Shown piece after piece: positions 16,437 to 24,236 of a DNA stretch of 35,542 bases. Location of the stretch: the NCBI GenBank assembly GCA_045126475.1, contig JBGVOL010000093.1, positions 1 through 35,542 on the forward strand. The letters run 5' to 3'. How positions within the stretch are numbered: position 1 is the stretch's first letter; each line of letters starts with the position of its first letter. The translations under genes and the position numbers were made by a program. Origin of the DNA: SVEL01 sp045126475. Lineage in GTDB: Bacteria > Bacillota > Clostridia > Lachnospirales > Lachnospiraceae. The notes under the pieces were generated by a model. It made no database searches. It saw only the letters and a program-made list of their open reading frames with translations, and was not told where the DNA came from.

Positions 16437-17325
16437 ATATTTCCAATACCTCTTCCTTCGTTGCAAGTTTTTTTGAAAATGCACTGGCACTTCCAGCCGA
16501 AATGCCCATTTTAAATGCATGTTCATAATCTCCTTTTTCCACAAAACCTGCAATGAACCCTGCCACCATTGAATCTCCTGCCCCGACTGAATTGACAACT
16601 GTTCCTTCCGGTGCAGGGCTCTTGTGCACCTGTCCTGTCTCATCTATGAGTATTGCACCGTCACCTGCCATGGATATCAGCACATTTACCGCTCCGCTCT
16701 CCTTTAGCCTCTTTGCATACATTATAATGTCATCCTCAGTGTCAATACTTACGTGATACATCTCTGCAAGCTCATGCTTATTGGGCTTTACAAGAAACGG
16801 TCTGTACTTTAAAACATTAAGAAGTAAGTCTCCCGTGGCATCCACCACACACTTTATTCCCTTTCCCTCAATTTTTTTCATAATGTCACTGTAGATTGAA
16901 TCGGGAAGAGTAGCCGGTATACTGCCTGCAAGGACAAGAATATCTCCCTCTGCCATGTTTTCGAATTTTCTGAATAAAAGTGCCAGATTGTCCCTGCTTA
17001 TTTCAGGACCTGTCCCATTTATCTCTGTCTCCTTGTCGGCTTTTAATTTTACATTAATTCTGGACATTCCCTCTTCGATTCTGATAAATTCTGTCTTACA
17101 TCCAAACTCTTTAAGCCTTTTTTCTATCTCCCTGCCTGTAAATCCCGCTACAAAGCCAAGTGCCGTATTCTCAAATCCAAGATTTTTAAGTACAATTGAA
17201 ACATTTATGCCCTTGCCTCCGGGAAGAATCTGCTCCGTATCTGTTCTGTTTACACATCCTGTTTTAAGTTCGTCCAAAGTAACGATATAGTCAAGTGCCG
17301 GATTAAACGTTACCGTGTAAATCAT
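16423..17325 (-). CDS. fruK: 1-phosphofructokinase (PfkB family)
   Basis: A 300-residue PfkB kinase. The N-terminus MIYTVTFNPALDYIV with LPGGKGINVSIVLKNLG (about 35-51) is the hallmark of 1-phosphofructokinase/tagatose-6-phosphate kinase enzymes, and the catalytic signature VNSVGAGDSMVAGF is near residue 245, with Asp as the base. It most likely turns fructose-1-phosphate into fructose-1,6-bisphosphate after PTS fructose uptake. LacC-type tagatose-6-phosphate kinase cannot be excluded from sequence alone. It overlaps ptsI by 14 bases, coupling the two. A fructose EII and a FruR regulator are not in the window. Ribosome binding site GGAGGTGG. Confidence 0.88.
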   Translation of the reverse strand: MIYTVTFNPALDYIVTLDELKTGCVNRTDTEQILPGGKGINVSIVLKNLGFENTALGFVAGFTGREIEKRLKEFGCKTEFIRIEEGMSRINVKLKADKETEINGTGPEISRDNLALLFRKFENMAEGDILVLAGSIPATLPDSIYSDIMKKIEGKGIKCVVDATGDLLLNVLKYRPFLVKPNKHELAEMYHVSIDTEDDIIMYAKRLKESGAVNVLISMAGDGAILIDETGQVHKSPAPEGTVVNSVGAGDSMVAGFIAGFVEKGDYEHAFKMGISAGSASAFSKKLATKEEVLEIYEKV

Positions 17326-17395
17326 TTCTTATCCACCTCCAATATATTCTGTTCATTTCTTTATTCAAATATTGTGACTGTCTGTCTTTATGTAC

Positions 17396-17424
17396 ATTAT
17401 ACATTGATTTTCAGTCAAAATTAA
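17396..17424 (-). promoter_or_regulatory. Promoter of fruK-ptsI
   Basis: On the minus strand a perfect TATAAT (17396-17401) lies 17 bases from a weak TTAATT -35 (17419-17424). A TTGACT at 17411-17416 is too close (11 bases) to serve as -35. The weak -35 suggests activator dependence or modest expression. Confidence 0.55.
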
Positions 17425-17447
17425 TCATTTTCTTTCACAAATATTAA

Positions 17448-17493
17448 AAAAATGACTGTTTATGAACTAATTCATTCATAAACAGTCATTTTT
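17448..17493. terminator. Bidirectional intrinsic terminator after clpX
   Basis: A perfect 19-bp inverted repeat (17448-17466 with 17475-17493), an 8-base loop and A/T tracts at both ends. It ends the tig-clpP-clpX transcript 13 bases after the clpX stop. Confidence 0.92.
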
Positions 17494-17505
17494 ACCTAAA
17501 ATCCA

Positions 17506-18753
17506 TTATGCTCTTTTCTTATACTTAAGCTCCGGACGGCTCTTTTTCTCAACCGCATCTTTTGTGATAATACATGCTGTAACATTATCATCTGACGGCA
17601 CTTCGTACATAATGTCCATCATAACATCTTCAACAACAGCCCTTAAGCCTCTGGCTCCCGTCTTGCGCTCAAATGAACGCTCTGCGATGGCCTCAAGTGC
17701 CTCCTCATCAAATGAAAGTGCGACACCGTCAAGCTCTAAAAGCTTCTCATACTGCTTTACAATGGCATTCTTTGGCTCCTTAAGAATTCTAATCAAATCT
17801 TCCTTTGTAAGCTTATCAAGTGCTACCGTTACAGGAACACGTCCGATAAACTCAGGTATAAGACCAAACTTTACCAAATCCTGAGGCATAGTCTTCTTAA
17901 ACATCTCTGATTCGTCAATCTGTAAGCCTCCTGAAACTTCAGCGTTAAATCCGATTGACTTCTTATCAAGTCTTGTCTCAACAATCTTCTCAAGACCGTC
18001 AAAGGCACCGCCGCATATAAATAAAATATTGGTTGTATCAATCTGTATAAGCTCCTGATGAGGATGTTTTCTTCCTCCCTGCGGTGGTACTGAAGCCACA
18101 GTTCCCTCAAGAATCTTTAAAAGTGCCTGCTGTACGCCTTCACCTGATACATCTCTTGTGATTGAGACATTTTCTGACTTCTTTGTAATCTTGTCAATCT
18201 CATCAATATAAATAATACCGTACTGAGCTCTCTCTATATCATACTCAGCAGCCTGTATTACTTTAAGAAGAATATTCTCAACATCCTCACCCACATATCC
18301 TGCTTCTGTAAGTGCAGTAGCATCTGCAATAGCAAATGGTACATTCAAAAGCTTTGCAAGTGTCTGTGCAAGGTATGTCTTTCCCGAACCTGTAGGGCCA
18401 AGCATAAGTATATTGCTCTTCTGAAGCTCTACATCAAGACTTTTTCCTGACAAAACTCTCTTATAATGATTGTAAACCGCAACAGATAATACTTTCTTTG
18501 CCTCATCCTGACCGATTACATATTCATCAAGAAATTCCTTTATTTCCTTTGGTTTAAGGAGATTAATTCCCAAATCCTCTGAGGAATTTTCATATCCTTC
18601 AAATTCCTCCTCAAGAATTTCCGCACATGTATCTATACACTCATCGCAAATGTGTGCACCATCATGACCGGCAATAAGTCTTCTGACCTGTGAGCTCGTC
18701 TTTCCGCAAAAAGAGCAGCGCAGCTTCTTAGATTCATCTATTCTGTTTGCCAT
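17506..18753 (-). CDS. clpX: ClpXP unfoldase subunit ClpX
   Basis: A 415-residue AAA+ unfoldase that recognises tagged proteins and feeds them to ClpP. It has the N-terminal zinc-binding domain (C13, C16, C36, C39), Walker A GPTGSGKT (119-126), Walker B IIYIDEIDK, the pore loop GYVGEDVE, the sensor region IPEFIGRVPV, and the IGF-type ClpP-docking loop as KKSIGFNAE. Length is normal. It is the third gene of tig-clpP-clpX, 18 bases after clpP, and is followed by a strong terminator. Confidence 0.98.
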   Translation of the reverse strand: MANRIDESKKLRCSFCGKTSSQVRRLIAGHDGAHICDECIDTCAEILEEEFEGYENSSEDLGINLLKPKEIKEFLDEYVIGQDEAKKVLSVAVYNHYKRVLSGKSLDVELQKSNILMLGPTGSGKTYLAQTLAKLLNVPFAIADATALTEAGYVGEDVENILLKVIQAAEYDIERAQYGIIYIDEIDKITKKSENVSITRDVSGEGVQQALLKILEGTVASVPPQGGRKHPHQELIQIDTTNILFICGGAFDGLEKIVETRLDKKSIGFNAEVSGGLQIDESEMFKKTMPQDLVKFGLIPEFIGRVPVTVALDKLTKEDLIRILKEPKNAIVKQYEKLLELDGVALSFDEEALEAIAERSFERKTGARGLRAVVEDVMMDIMYEVPSDDNVTACIITKDAVEKKSRPELKYKKRA

Positions 18754-18771
18754 ATAGATTTACCCCCGAAT

Positions 18772-19377
18772 TTACTCGTTTTCTTTATTCTCAGTCGGTC
18801 TGTTCTCCACAATCTTGTCAATAAGACCGTATGCAACTGCTTCCTCTGCTGACATCCAGTTATCTCTGTCAGTATCCTTCTCTACTTCCTCAATTGACTT
18901 TCCACAATTATCGGCAATCATCTGATTTAACTTCTTCTTTGTCTTTAAGATATGCTGTGCAGCAATCTCAATCTCTGTTGCCTGACCCTGAGCTCCGCCA
19001 AGTGGCTGATGAATCATTATCTCAGCATTTGGAAGTGCATATCTCTTGCCCTTTGTACCTCCTGATAACAGGAATGCTCCCATACTTGCTGCCATACCGA
19101 TACATATTGTAGACACATCGCACTTAATGTACTTCATTGTGTCATAAATAGCCATACCTGCTGTAACTGAACCGCCGGGACTGTTAATGTATAAACTTAT
19201 ATCTTTACTGCTGTCCTCAGACTCAAGATATAAAAGCTGTGCAACAACAAGGCTTGCTGTTGTCTCGTTTACTTCCTCACCAAGGAAAATAATTCTATCC
19301 TTTAAAAGTCTTGAATAAATATCATAAGAACGTTCGCCGCGGCTTGTCTGTTCAAGGACATATGGTACTAAACTCAT
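18772..19377 (-). CDS. clpP: ATP-dependent Clp protease proteolytic subunit ClpP
   Basis: A 201-residue serine peptidase forming the tetradecameric chamber of ClpXP and ClpCP. The catalytic triad is S98 (GMAASMGAF), H123 (MIHQPLGG) and D172 (DTDRDNWMS). The N-terminal MSLVPYVLEQTSRGERSYDIYSRLL is that of a standard active ClpP. It sits between trigger factor and clpX with a GGTAAGG-type ribosome binding site, and a stable hairpin (19407-19443) separates it from tig. Confidence 0.98.
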   Translation of the reverse strand: MSLVPYVLEQTSRGERSYDIYSRLLKDRIIFLGEEVNETTASLVVAQLLYLESEDSSKDISLYINSPGGSVTAGMAIYDTMKYIKCDVSTICIGMAASMGAFLLSGGTKGKRYALPNAEIMIHQPLGGAQGQATEIEIAAQHILKTKKKLNQMIADNCGKSIEEVEKDTDRDNWMSAEEAVAYGLIDKIVENRPTENKENE

Positions 19378-19406
19378 TTTCTACACCTTACCTTTCTTTT
19401 TCTAAA

Positions 19407-19443
19407 TGCCCCAGACAGACATTACACATGTCTGCCCGAGGCA
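19407..19443 (-). other. Intercistronic RNA hairpin between tig and clpP
   Basis: On the minus strand TGCCTCGGGCAGACA pairs along its whole length with TGTCTGTCTGGGGCA, allowing several G-U pairs, around a TGTGTAA loop. No T-run follows, so it is not an ordinary terminator. A partial terminator, processing site or stabilising stem is possible. Confidence 0.6.
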
Positions 19444-19452
19444 TATAACAAT

Positions 19453-20736
19453 TTACTTACTCTCTGCTACAATAAACTCTGCTGCCTTTGAAACAGCGAT
19501 GTCTTTCTTCATTGCTTCCTTCTCTGTATCTGATACGATTTCCTTAAGTTTTTCTAAATCCATCTGGTACATAGAAGCCATTGTCTCAAGTTCCTTGTTA
19601 ATGTCTTCTTCTGTAACTTCAAATGCTTCCTTAGCTGCAATTGCCTCAAGAACAAGTCTTACCTGGATTCTCTTAAGAGCCTGATCCTTCATCTGATCCT
19701 TCATCATATCCAAAGTCATACCTGTAAACTGCATATACTGATCAAATGAGAGACCCTGCTGTGAAAGTCTTCCTGCAAACTCTCTTACCATCTGATCCTG
19801 CTGTGTCTCTATCATTGCTTCAGGAATATCCATCTTTGCATCAGCTATGATTGCATCAATGAGCTTTTCTTCCTTCTCGTTCTTTGCTGCTTTCTCAGCC
19901 TTCTCTAAAAGCTTTTTCTTAATGTCCTCCTTGTACTCAGCAAGTGTATCAAAGTCTGAAACATCCTGTGCAAAGTCATCATCGAGTTCAGGAAGTTCCT
20001 TAACCTTGATTTCCTTAACTGTTACCTTGAACATTGCAGGCTTACCCTTTAATTCTTCTGCATGGTACTCCTCAGGGAATGTTACGTTAACCTCAACTTC
20101 CTCTCCTATGTTCTTTCCGATTAACTGCTCTTCAAATGTATCGATGAATGAGTGAGAACCGATTGTCAAAGAATAGTCAGTTCCCTTTCCTCCTTCAAAC
20201 GGAACACCATCTATGAAACCTTCAAAATCGATAGTTGTAATATCTCCGTCTGCAACAGGTCTGTCCTCAACAGGAATTGTTCTTGCCTGCTCTTCCTGAG
20301 CCTTCTTAAGTTCAGCCTCAACGTCCTCATCCTTAACTTCAGGAGCAGCGACCTCTACCTGAATACCCTTGTACTGTCCAAGTTCAACCTCAGGCTTTAA
20401 TGCAACCTCTGCTGTGAAGATGAAAGGCTTGCCACTCTCAATCTGAACAACATCAATCTTTGGCTGAGATACTATCTCGATATCAGTGCACTCTGAAACT
20501 TCTTTAGAATATGCATCCGGAATAATAATGTTTGCAGCATCCTCGTAGAAGATTCCAACTCCATACATTTTCTCAATCATCTTGCGTGGAGCCTTACCTT
20601 TTCTAAATCCCTGAATATTAATCTTTCCTTTATTCTTCTGATAAGCTTTCTCGATTGCCTTCTCGAACTCCTCCGCTGACACTTCGATTGTAAGCTTCGC
20701 CATGTTCTTTTCTAACTTTTCTACCTGTAAACTCAT
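19453..20736 (-). CDS. tig: Trigger factor
   Basis: A 427-residue ribosome-associated chaperone and peptidyl-prolyl isomerase. The N-terminal ribosome-binding domain carries the signature loop GFRKGKAPRKMIEKMYG; the FKBP-type isomerase domain is at about 150-240 (VADGDITTIDFEGFIDGVPFEGG); the long helical C-terminal domain follows. The ATG at 20736 has an optimal AGGAGGAAT site. An upstream in-frame start at 20814 would cross the leader and lacks support. It is the first gene of tig-clpP-clpX, which couples nascent-chain folding to degradation. Confidence 0.97.
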   Translation of the reverse strand: MSLQVEKLEKNMAKLTIEVSAEEFEKAIEKAYQKNKGKINIQGFRKGKAPRKMIEKMYGVGIFYEDAANIIIPDAYSKEVSECTDIEIVSQPKIDVVQIESGKPFIFTAEVALKPEVELGQYKGIQVEVAAPEVKDEDVEAELKKAQEEQARTIPVEDRPVADGDITTIDFEGFIDGVPFEGGKGTDYSLTIGSHSFIDTFEEQLIGKNIGEEVEVNVTFPEEYHAEELKGKPAMFKVTVKEIKVKELPELDDDFAQDVSDFDTLAEYKEDIKKKLLEKAEKAAKNEKEEKLIDAIIADAKMDIPEAMIETQQDQMVREFAGRLSQQGLSFDQYMQFTGMTLDMMKDQMKDQALKRIQVRLVLEAIAAKEAFEVTEEDINKELETMASMYQMDLEKLKEIVSDTEKEAMKKDIAVSKAAEFIVAESK

Positions 20737-20820
20737 TTTATAAATTCCTCCTTGCATATAAGTAACTGTCCAGCCATATAAATCTGTAAATCTTGCACTT
20801 AAAGACAGTAACATTAGATT

Positions 20821-20849
20821 ACTATATCATAGTTTTTCGCTGTTGTCAC
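20821..20849 (-). promoter_or_regulatory. Promoter of tig-clpP-clpX
   Basis: On the minus strand GTGACA (20844-20849) and TATAGT (20821-20826) with 17-base spacing, about 85 bases upstream of the trigger factor start. No CtsR or CIRCE heat-shock operator is recognisable next to it. Confidence 0.65.
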
Positions 20850-20882
20850 CAAGTTTCTGGAGAATATTACATATTTATAAAG

Positions 20883-20911
20883 ATGACAATTCTTTATTTA
20901 TTTGGTAAAAT
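20883..20911 (+). promoter_or_regulatory. Promoter of the DJ-1/lipoprotein/CYTH operon
   Basis: ATGACA (20883-20888) and TAAAAT (20906-20911), spacing 17, about 70 bases before the first start codon, divergent from the tig promoter within a 250-base AT-rich gap. Apart from these two promoters and ribosome binding sites I see nothing else in that gap. Confidence 0.55.
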
Positions 20912-20988
20912 GATTAATAAATTGTTACTATTCACAGTCGATTAAAAATATAAACAATAACATTGGTACATTAGGAGGCAGACAAATT

Positions 20989-21549
20989 ATGAAAAAAGCA
21001 TATGCATTTCTTGCAGAAGGATTTGAAGAGGTAGAGGCTCTTGCGGTAATTGATGTTTTAAGACGAGCTGATATTGACATGAAAATGGTTTCCATAAATA
21101 ATGAAAAAGCCGTAACAGGAAGTCATGGTATCACCATTATGGCTGACGAACTTTTTGCCGATATAAAAGAAGATGATGCAGACCTGTATTTCCTTCCGGG
21201 TGGTTTGAGAGGAACTAATAATCTTGGTTCACACGAAGAATTATGTACCCTGCTAAAAGAAAAATTCGTGGCAGGACGCCATATAGCCGCTGTCTGCGCC
21301 GCTCCAAGTGTTCTCGGAAAGCTTGGTATACTCCACGGAAAAAAAGCAACCTGCTATCCGGGATTTGAAGATAAATTAACAGGCGCAACGGTTCTGACAG
21401 AAGACCGTTCAAAAAGGGTTGTAACCGACGGCAACGTAACCACAAGCCGCGGCATGGGAACAAGTATCGAATTAGGACTTGAGCTTGTGTCCATATTGGT
21501 GGGAAAGGAAACCTCTGATCATCTTGCTACGAGCATACAGCATATCTGA
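20989..21549 (+). CDS. DJ-1/PfpI family protein
   Basis: A 186-residue member of the DJ-1/ThiJ/PfpI superfamily. The nucleophile-elbow cysteine is C103 in HIAAVCAAPSVLG, and the conserved acidic residue lies in FLAEGFEEVEA (about E13-E14), a pair typical of the DJ-1/YajL subgroup. Members act on glyoxal or methylglyoxal adducts or as redox-responsive chaperones; the exact role varies and is disputed. It is often mislabelled as a thiamine synthesis enzyme (ThiJ). It has an AGGAGGCAG ribosome binding site and is the first of three plus-strand genes. Confidence 0.9.
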   Translation: MKKAYAFLAEGFEEVEALAVIDVLRRADIDMKMVSINNEKAVTGSHGITIMADELFADIKEDDADLYFLPGGLRGTNNLGSHEELCTLLKEKFVAGRHIAAVCAAPSVLGKLGILHGKKATCYPGFEDKLTGATVLTEDRSKRVVTDGNVTTSRGMGTSIELGLELVSILVGKETSDHLATSIQHI

Positions 21550-21608
21550 CATAAATCAGAGTGTCAAAAGACAAATCAATTCAGATAATCGAGGAGGCAG
21601 CATAAATA

Positions 21609-22559
21609 ATGAGATTTTTAAATAAATATGGCGTATATATAGGTGTAACCGCCGGTATACTTTTAACATCAGCCCTTTTTACCGGTTGCAGTAAAAAAAC
21701 TGATATTCCCGACGTAACCGTGTCCTATGGTCCTGAAGTCGGTTTTGCCGATGGAAACGTGGATTTGTCAGGCGATACACCTGTCATTGATATAAGCGAC
21801 ATAAAATCTCCTGTAGGGGCTAATATTGATTTTTTATCAGGAGTCACCGTAGCCAACGAGGATTTATTTGATGATTTGGAAGTATGGGTTGATGCCTCTA
21901 CCGTAGACATCTTTACCCCCGGCAATTACACTGCCACTTACACCTTTAACTATGACGGAAAATCCGTTTCAAAAAATGTAACCGTCACCATTATGGCTTC
22001 CGACACCGAACAGTCGGCTTCCGACACTGCAGGCGGTTCTTCAGGCAACACAAATCCCGGCAGCAGTTCTTCCGATGGAAATAGTTCTTCCGGTGGCAGC
22101 TCTTCCGGTGGAAATAGTTCAGCCGGACAGCAGGCACCTCCCGGCACCACTGTAAATACTACAGTGTCCGGTCAGGATTCCCCTGTTAATCCGGGTACTT
22201 CTTCCGATGTTAACAGTTCGTCAGAAATTACCACTACGCAAAATACCGGTGACAACCAGACTACTTCTGGTTCACATGAGCCACAGCAGCCTGACACCCC
22301 TACGACAACACGTCAGATTGTTACCACATCAGGAGACAGCTCAACTGAGAATAAAAACATCGGAAATTACACCATAGAGCTCTTGTCAGGCAAAACAATC
22401 ACAATCAAAAATACCACTTCAAACTACATTGTATCCACAAGAACCGATGTTACAACAACAACGAGAAACAATAAAACTTACAGAGTTTCAACCCTTGTAA
22501 TTACATACAATACCGGTGTTGAACAGATTCTTGAAACCCTTGAAGAGCGCATAAAATAA
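21609..22559 (+). CDS. Surface lipoprotein with a Ser/Gly/Thr-rich stalk
   Basis: A 316-residue exported lipoprotein. The signal peptide (residues 1-26) ends in the lipobox LFTGC with C27 as the lipidated residue. Residues about 30-135 form a beta-rich segment (VSYGPEVGF..GNYTATYTFNYDGKSVSKNVTVTI) that looks like an Ig-like or BIg-type strand set. Residues about 140-245 are low-complexity Ser/Gly/Thr/Asn/Pro, a likely wall-spanning stalk. The last 65 residues (NYTIELLSGKTITIKNTTSNYIV...) form a second beta-rich unit. The function is unknown. It lies 60 bases after the DJ-1 gene and 20 bases before the CYTH gene, all on one strand. Confidence 0.8.
   Translation: MRFLNKYGVYIGVTAGILLTSALFTGCSKKTDIPDVTVSYGPEVGFADGNVDLSGDTPVIDISDIKSPVGANIDFLSGVTVANEDLFDDLEVWVDASTVDIFTPGNYTATYTFNYDGKSVSKNVTVTIMASDTEQSASDTAGGSSGNTNPGSSSSDGNSSSGGSSSGGNSSAGQQAPPGTTVNTTVSGQDSPVNPGTSSDVNSSSEITTTQNTGDNQTTSGSHEPQQPDTPTTTRQIVTTSGDSSTENKNIGNYTIELLSGKTITIKNTTSNYIVSTRTDVTTTTRNNKTYRVSTLVITYNTGVEQILETLEERIK
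22068..22118 (+). repeat. Short degenerate tandem repeats in the lipoprotein stalk
   Basis: The words TTCTTCCGATGGAAATAG, TTCTTCCGGTGGCAG and TCTTCCGGTGGAAATAG follow one another and encode Ser-Ser-(Asp/Gly)-Gly-(Asn/Ser)-Ser units. They could change in copy number by slippage and so alter stalk length. Confidence 0.65.
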
Positions 22560-22578
22560 ATATTATCAGGAGATTTGT

Positions 22579-23043
22579 ATGGAAATAGAGAGAAAATATC
22601 TGATAGCATATGACAGAATTCCTTTTACTTTAGAGGAAATGCCCCACCACATCATCGAGCAGGCTTATCTGTGCACTGCCCCCGTTGTCCGTGTCAGAAA
22701 GGAAGATGACAGCTATTATATGACTTACAAGGGTGGCGGACTTATGGCAAGAGAGGAGTATAATCTCCCTCTCACAAAAGAGGCATACGACCATCTCCTA
22801 ACCAAAGCCGACGGAAATATCATCACAAAGACGCGATACATTATTCCATTTAACGAGAATTCCATAAATAAGCCCCTTACCATCGAGCTGGATGTTTTTG
22901 AAGGAAAATTTAAGGGATTATATCTTGCAGAGGTAGAATTCGAGTCCGTGGAAGACGCCAATGCATTTCTCCCTCCCGACTGGTTCGGAGAAGATGTGAC
23001 TTACGACGGCAAATACCACAACTCCAGAATGAGCATGCAGTAA
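22579..23043 (+). CDS. CYTH-domain protein (triphosphate tunnel metalloenzyme family)
   Basis: A 154-residue CYTH protein beginning with the diagnostic ExExK signature (MEIERKYLI). Further charged tunnel residues follow: RVRKEDDSYYMTYKGGG, EEYNLPL, KTRYIIPF, LTIELDVFEG, LYLAEVEFES. The family hydrolyses triphosphate substrates, mainly inorganic tripolyphosphate in bacteria; some members are adenylate cyclases. Short members with this CygB/NeuTTM-like start are usually tripolyphosphatases. It overlaps no neighbour and ends just before a convergent terminator. The ribosome binding site is AGGAGAT. Confidence 0.9.
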   Translation: MEIERKYLIAYDRIPFTLEEMPHHIIEQAYLCTAPVVRVRKEDDSYYMTYKGGGLMAREEYNLPLTKEAYDHLLTKADGNIITKTRYIIPFNENSINKPLTIELDVFEGKFKGLYLAEVEFESVEDANAFLPPDWFGEDVTYDGKYHNSRMSMQ

Positions 23044-23045
23044 TA

Positions 23046-23087
23046 AAAAGTAACTTCGATGACATTTACCTTATCGAAGTTACTTTT
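23046..23087. terminator. Bidirectional terminator between convergent genes
   Basis: A perfect 15-bp inverted repeat (23046-23060 with 23073-23087), 12-base loop, flanked by A- and T-runs. It serves both the CYTH gene (plus) and the HD-GYP gene (minus). Confidence 0.92.
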
Positions 23088-23102
23088 ACACTAAACAGCC
23101 AT

Positions 23103-24215
23103 TTATTTCAATGCTGTAATTTCCATATTGTCCTGTCTTGATAAATCTACATATGCACCGCCTACAAGTACTCCCGGACGTCCCAGAGCATATTTATTAA
23201 TCATGACAATCTTGCCTTCCATATCACCGTTAAGAATTACATCTGCATTTATATAAGTCTGAGCGATTTTCTCAAGGAATGTAAACAATACTTTCGGGTC
23301 ATATGCATCAATATTTTCCTCAAACACCGAAATAACTTCAAACGGGCATATACCCTTTCTATATATTCTGTTTGAAGTCATGGCATCATATACATCTGCA
23401 ATAGCTACAATCCTTGCAAACGGATCTATCTCATTGTATCTGAGTTTTGAAGGATATCCCTTTCCGTCGCACCTCTCATGATGCTGCAACGCCGCCTGCT
23501 TAATTTTTTCATCCAAATCAATATCTTTTAAAAGATTATATCCATGAATCGTATGTGTCTGTACAAGGGCATACTCTGTAGGCGAAAGTCTTCCCGGTTT
23601 CGTAATGACTTCAATAGGTATCATTACCTTTCCGATATCATGAAGCATACCGCAAATAGTCAGTGTATCACAATCCTCTTCCGAATATCCCATCCACGTA
23701 CCGATAATACGGCAGATAAGTGCAACATTTACCGAATGAATGTACGTCAGGTCATCATAACCTTCTATACAGTGAATCATATCAAAGATACTTACATCCG
23801 GTTTAAAATCATCAGTAATCTTCTTTACACTTTCAAGAAGTCCGTTTAAATCTATATCCTTATTCTTTGTTACTACATCATTGATACAATCCTTAATGTT
23901 ATTGACAGATTCCTCAAAGAGCGACTCAAATATCTGAAACTGCTCGCTCTCCTTAATCTTTCTATAGTATCCGCCTGACTCAATCTTGTACTCACTGAAT
24001 ATGTGCCTCTCAATATCCTCCTGATTATATGACGCCAGTTTGACAGGCTTGTCATCTTCAATAAAAAAGTCAAATACTGAGTAATACTTAAGTCTGTCGA
24101 TAATATCCTTGTCCAGAACTGTACCTCTCGCAATGATCAGATGGTTGTTTTCAGCATAAACGTCGCCCGCAACAACCATTCCTTCTTCAGCTTTAATTGT
24201 AAGAATCCTCTTCAT
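23103..24215 (-). CDS. HD-GYP domain protein (putative cyclic-di-GMP phosphodiesterase)
   Basis: A 370-residue protein with an N-terminal domain of unknown type (about 1-140) and an HD-GYP domain (about 145-330). The metal-binding motifs are present: H160 in YIHSVNVA, HD at 192-193 (MLHDIGK), H220 or H223 in QTHTIHGY, HH at 245-246, and GKGYP at 251-255. The HD-GYP family hydrolyses cyclic di-GMP to GMP or pGpG; some members act on other cyclic dinucleotides. I chose the ATG at 24215 because GGGG lies 8-11 bases upstream; an in-frame ATG at 24236, touching the stop of the dehydrogenase gene, has no ribosome binding site. No receiver or membrane segment is present. Confidence 0.9.
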   Translation of the reverse strand: MKRILTIKAEEGMVVAGDVYAENNHLIIARGTVLDKDIIDRLKYYSVFDFFIEDDKPVKLASYNQEDIERHIFSEYKIESGGYYRKIKESEQFQIFESLFEESVNNIKDCINDVVTKNKDIDLNGLLESVKKITDDFKPDVSIFDMIHCIEGYDDLTYIHSVNVALICRIIGTWMGYSEEDCDTLTICGMLHDIGKVMIPIEVITKPGRLSPTEYALVQTHTIHGYNLLKDIDLDEKIKQAALQHHERCDGKGYPSKLRYNEIDPFARIVAIADVYDAMTSNRIYRKGICPFEVISVFEENIDAYDPKVLFTFLEKIAQTYINADVILNGDMEGKIVMINKYALGRPGVLVGGAYVDLSRQDNMEITALK

Positions 24216-24236
24216 ATGCTTATCCCCTAAATCCAT

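Noticed and set aside
16437..16643. N-terminal extension of enzyme I by 69 residues
   Set aside because: It overlaps 1-phosphofructokinase out of frame and does not match the family; the ATG at 16436 gives the standard start and has a ribosome binding site.
17411..17416. TTGACT as the -35 box for fruK
   Set aside because: It is only 11 bases from the TATAAT box, too close for a sigma-70-type promoter.
20737..20814. N-terminal extension of trigger factor by 26 residues
   Set aside because: The extension crosses the leader and ribosome binding site; AGGAGG lies just before the ATG at 20736.
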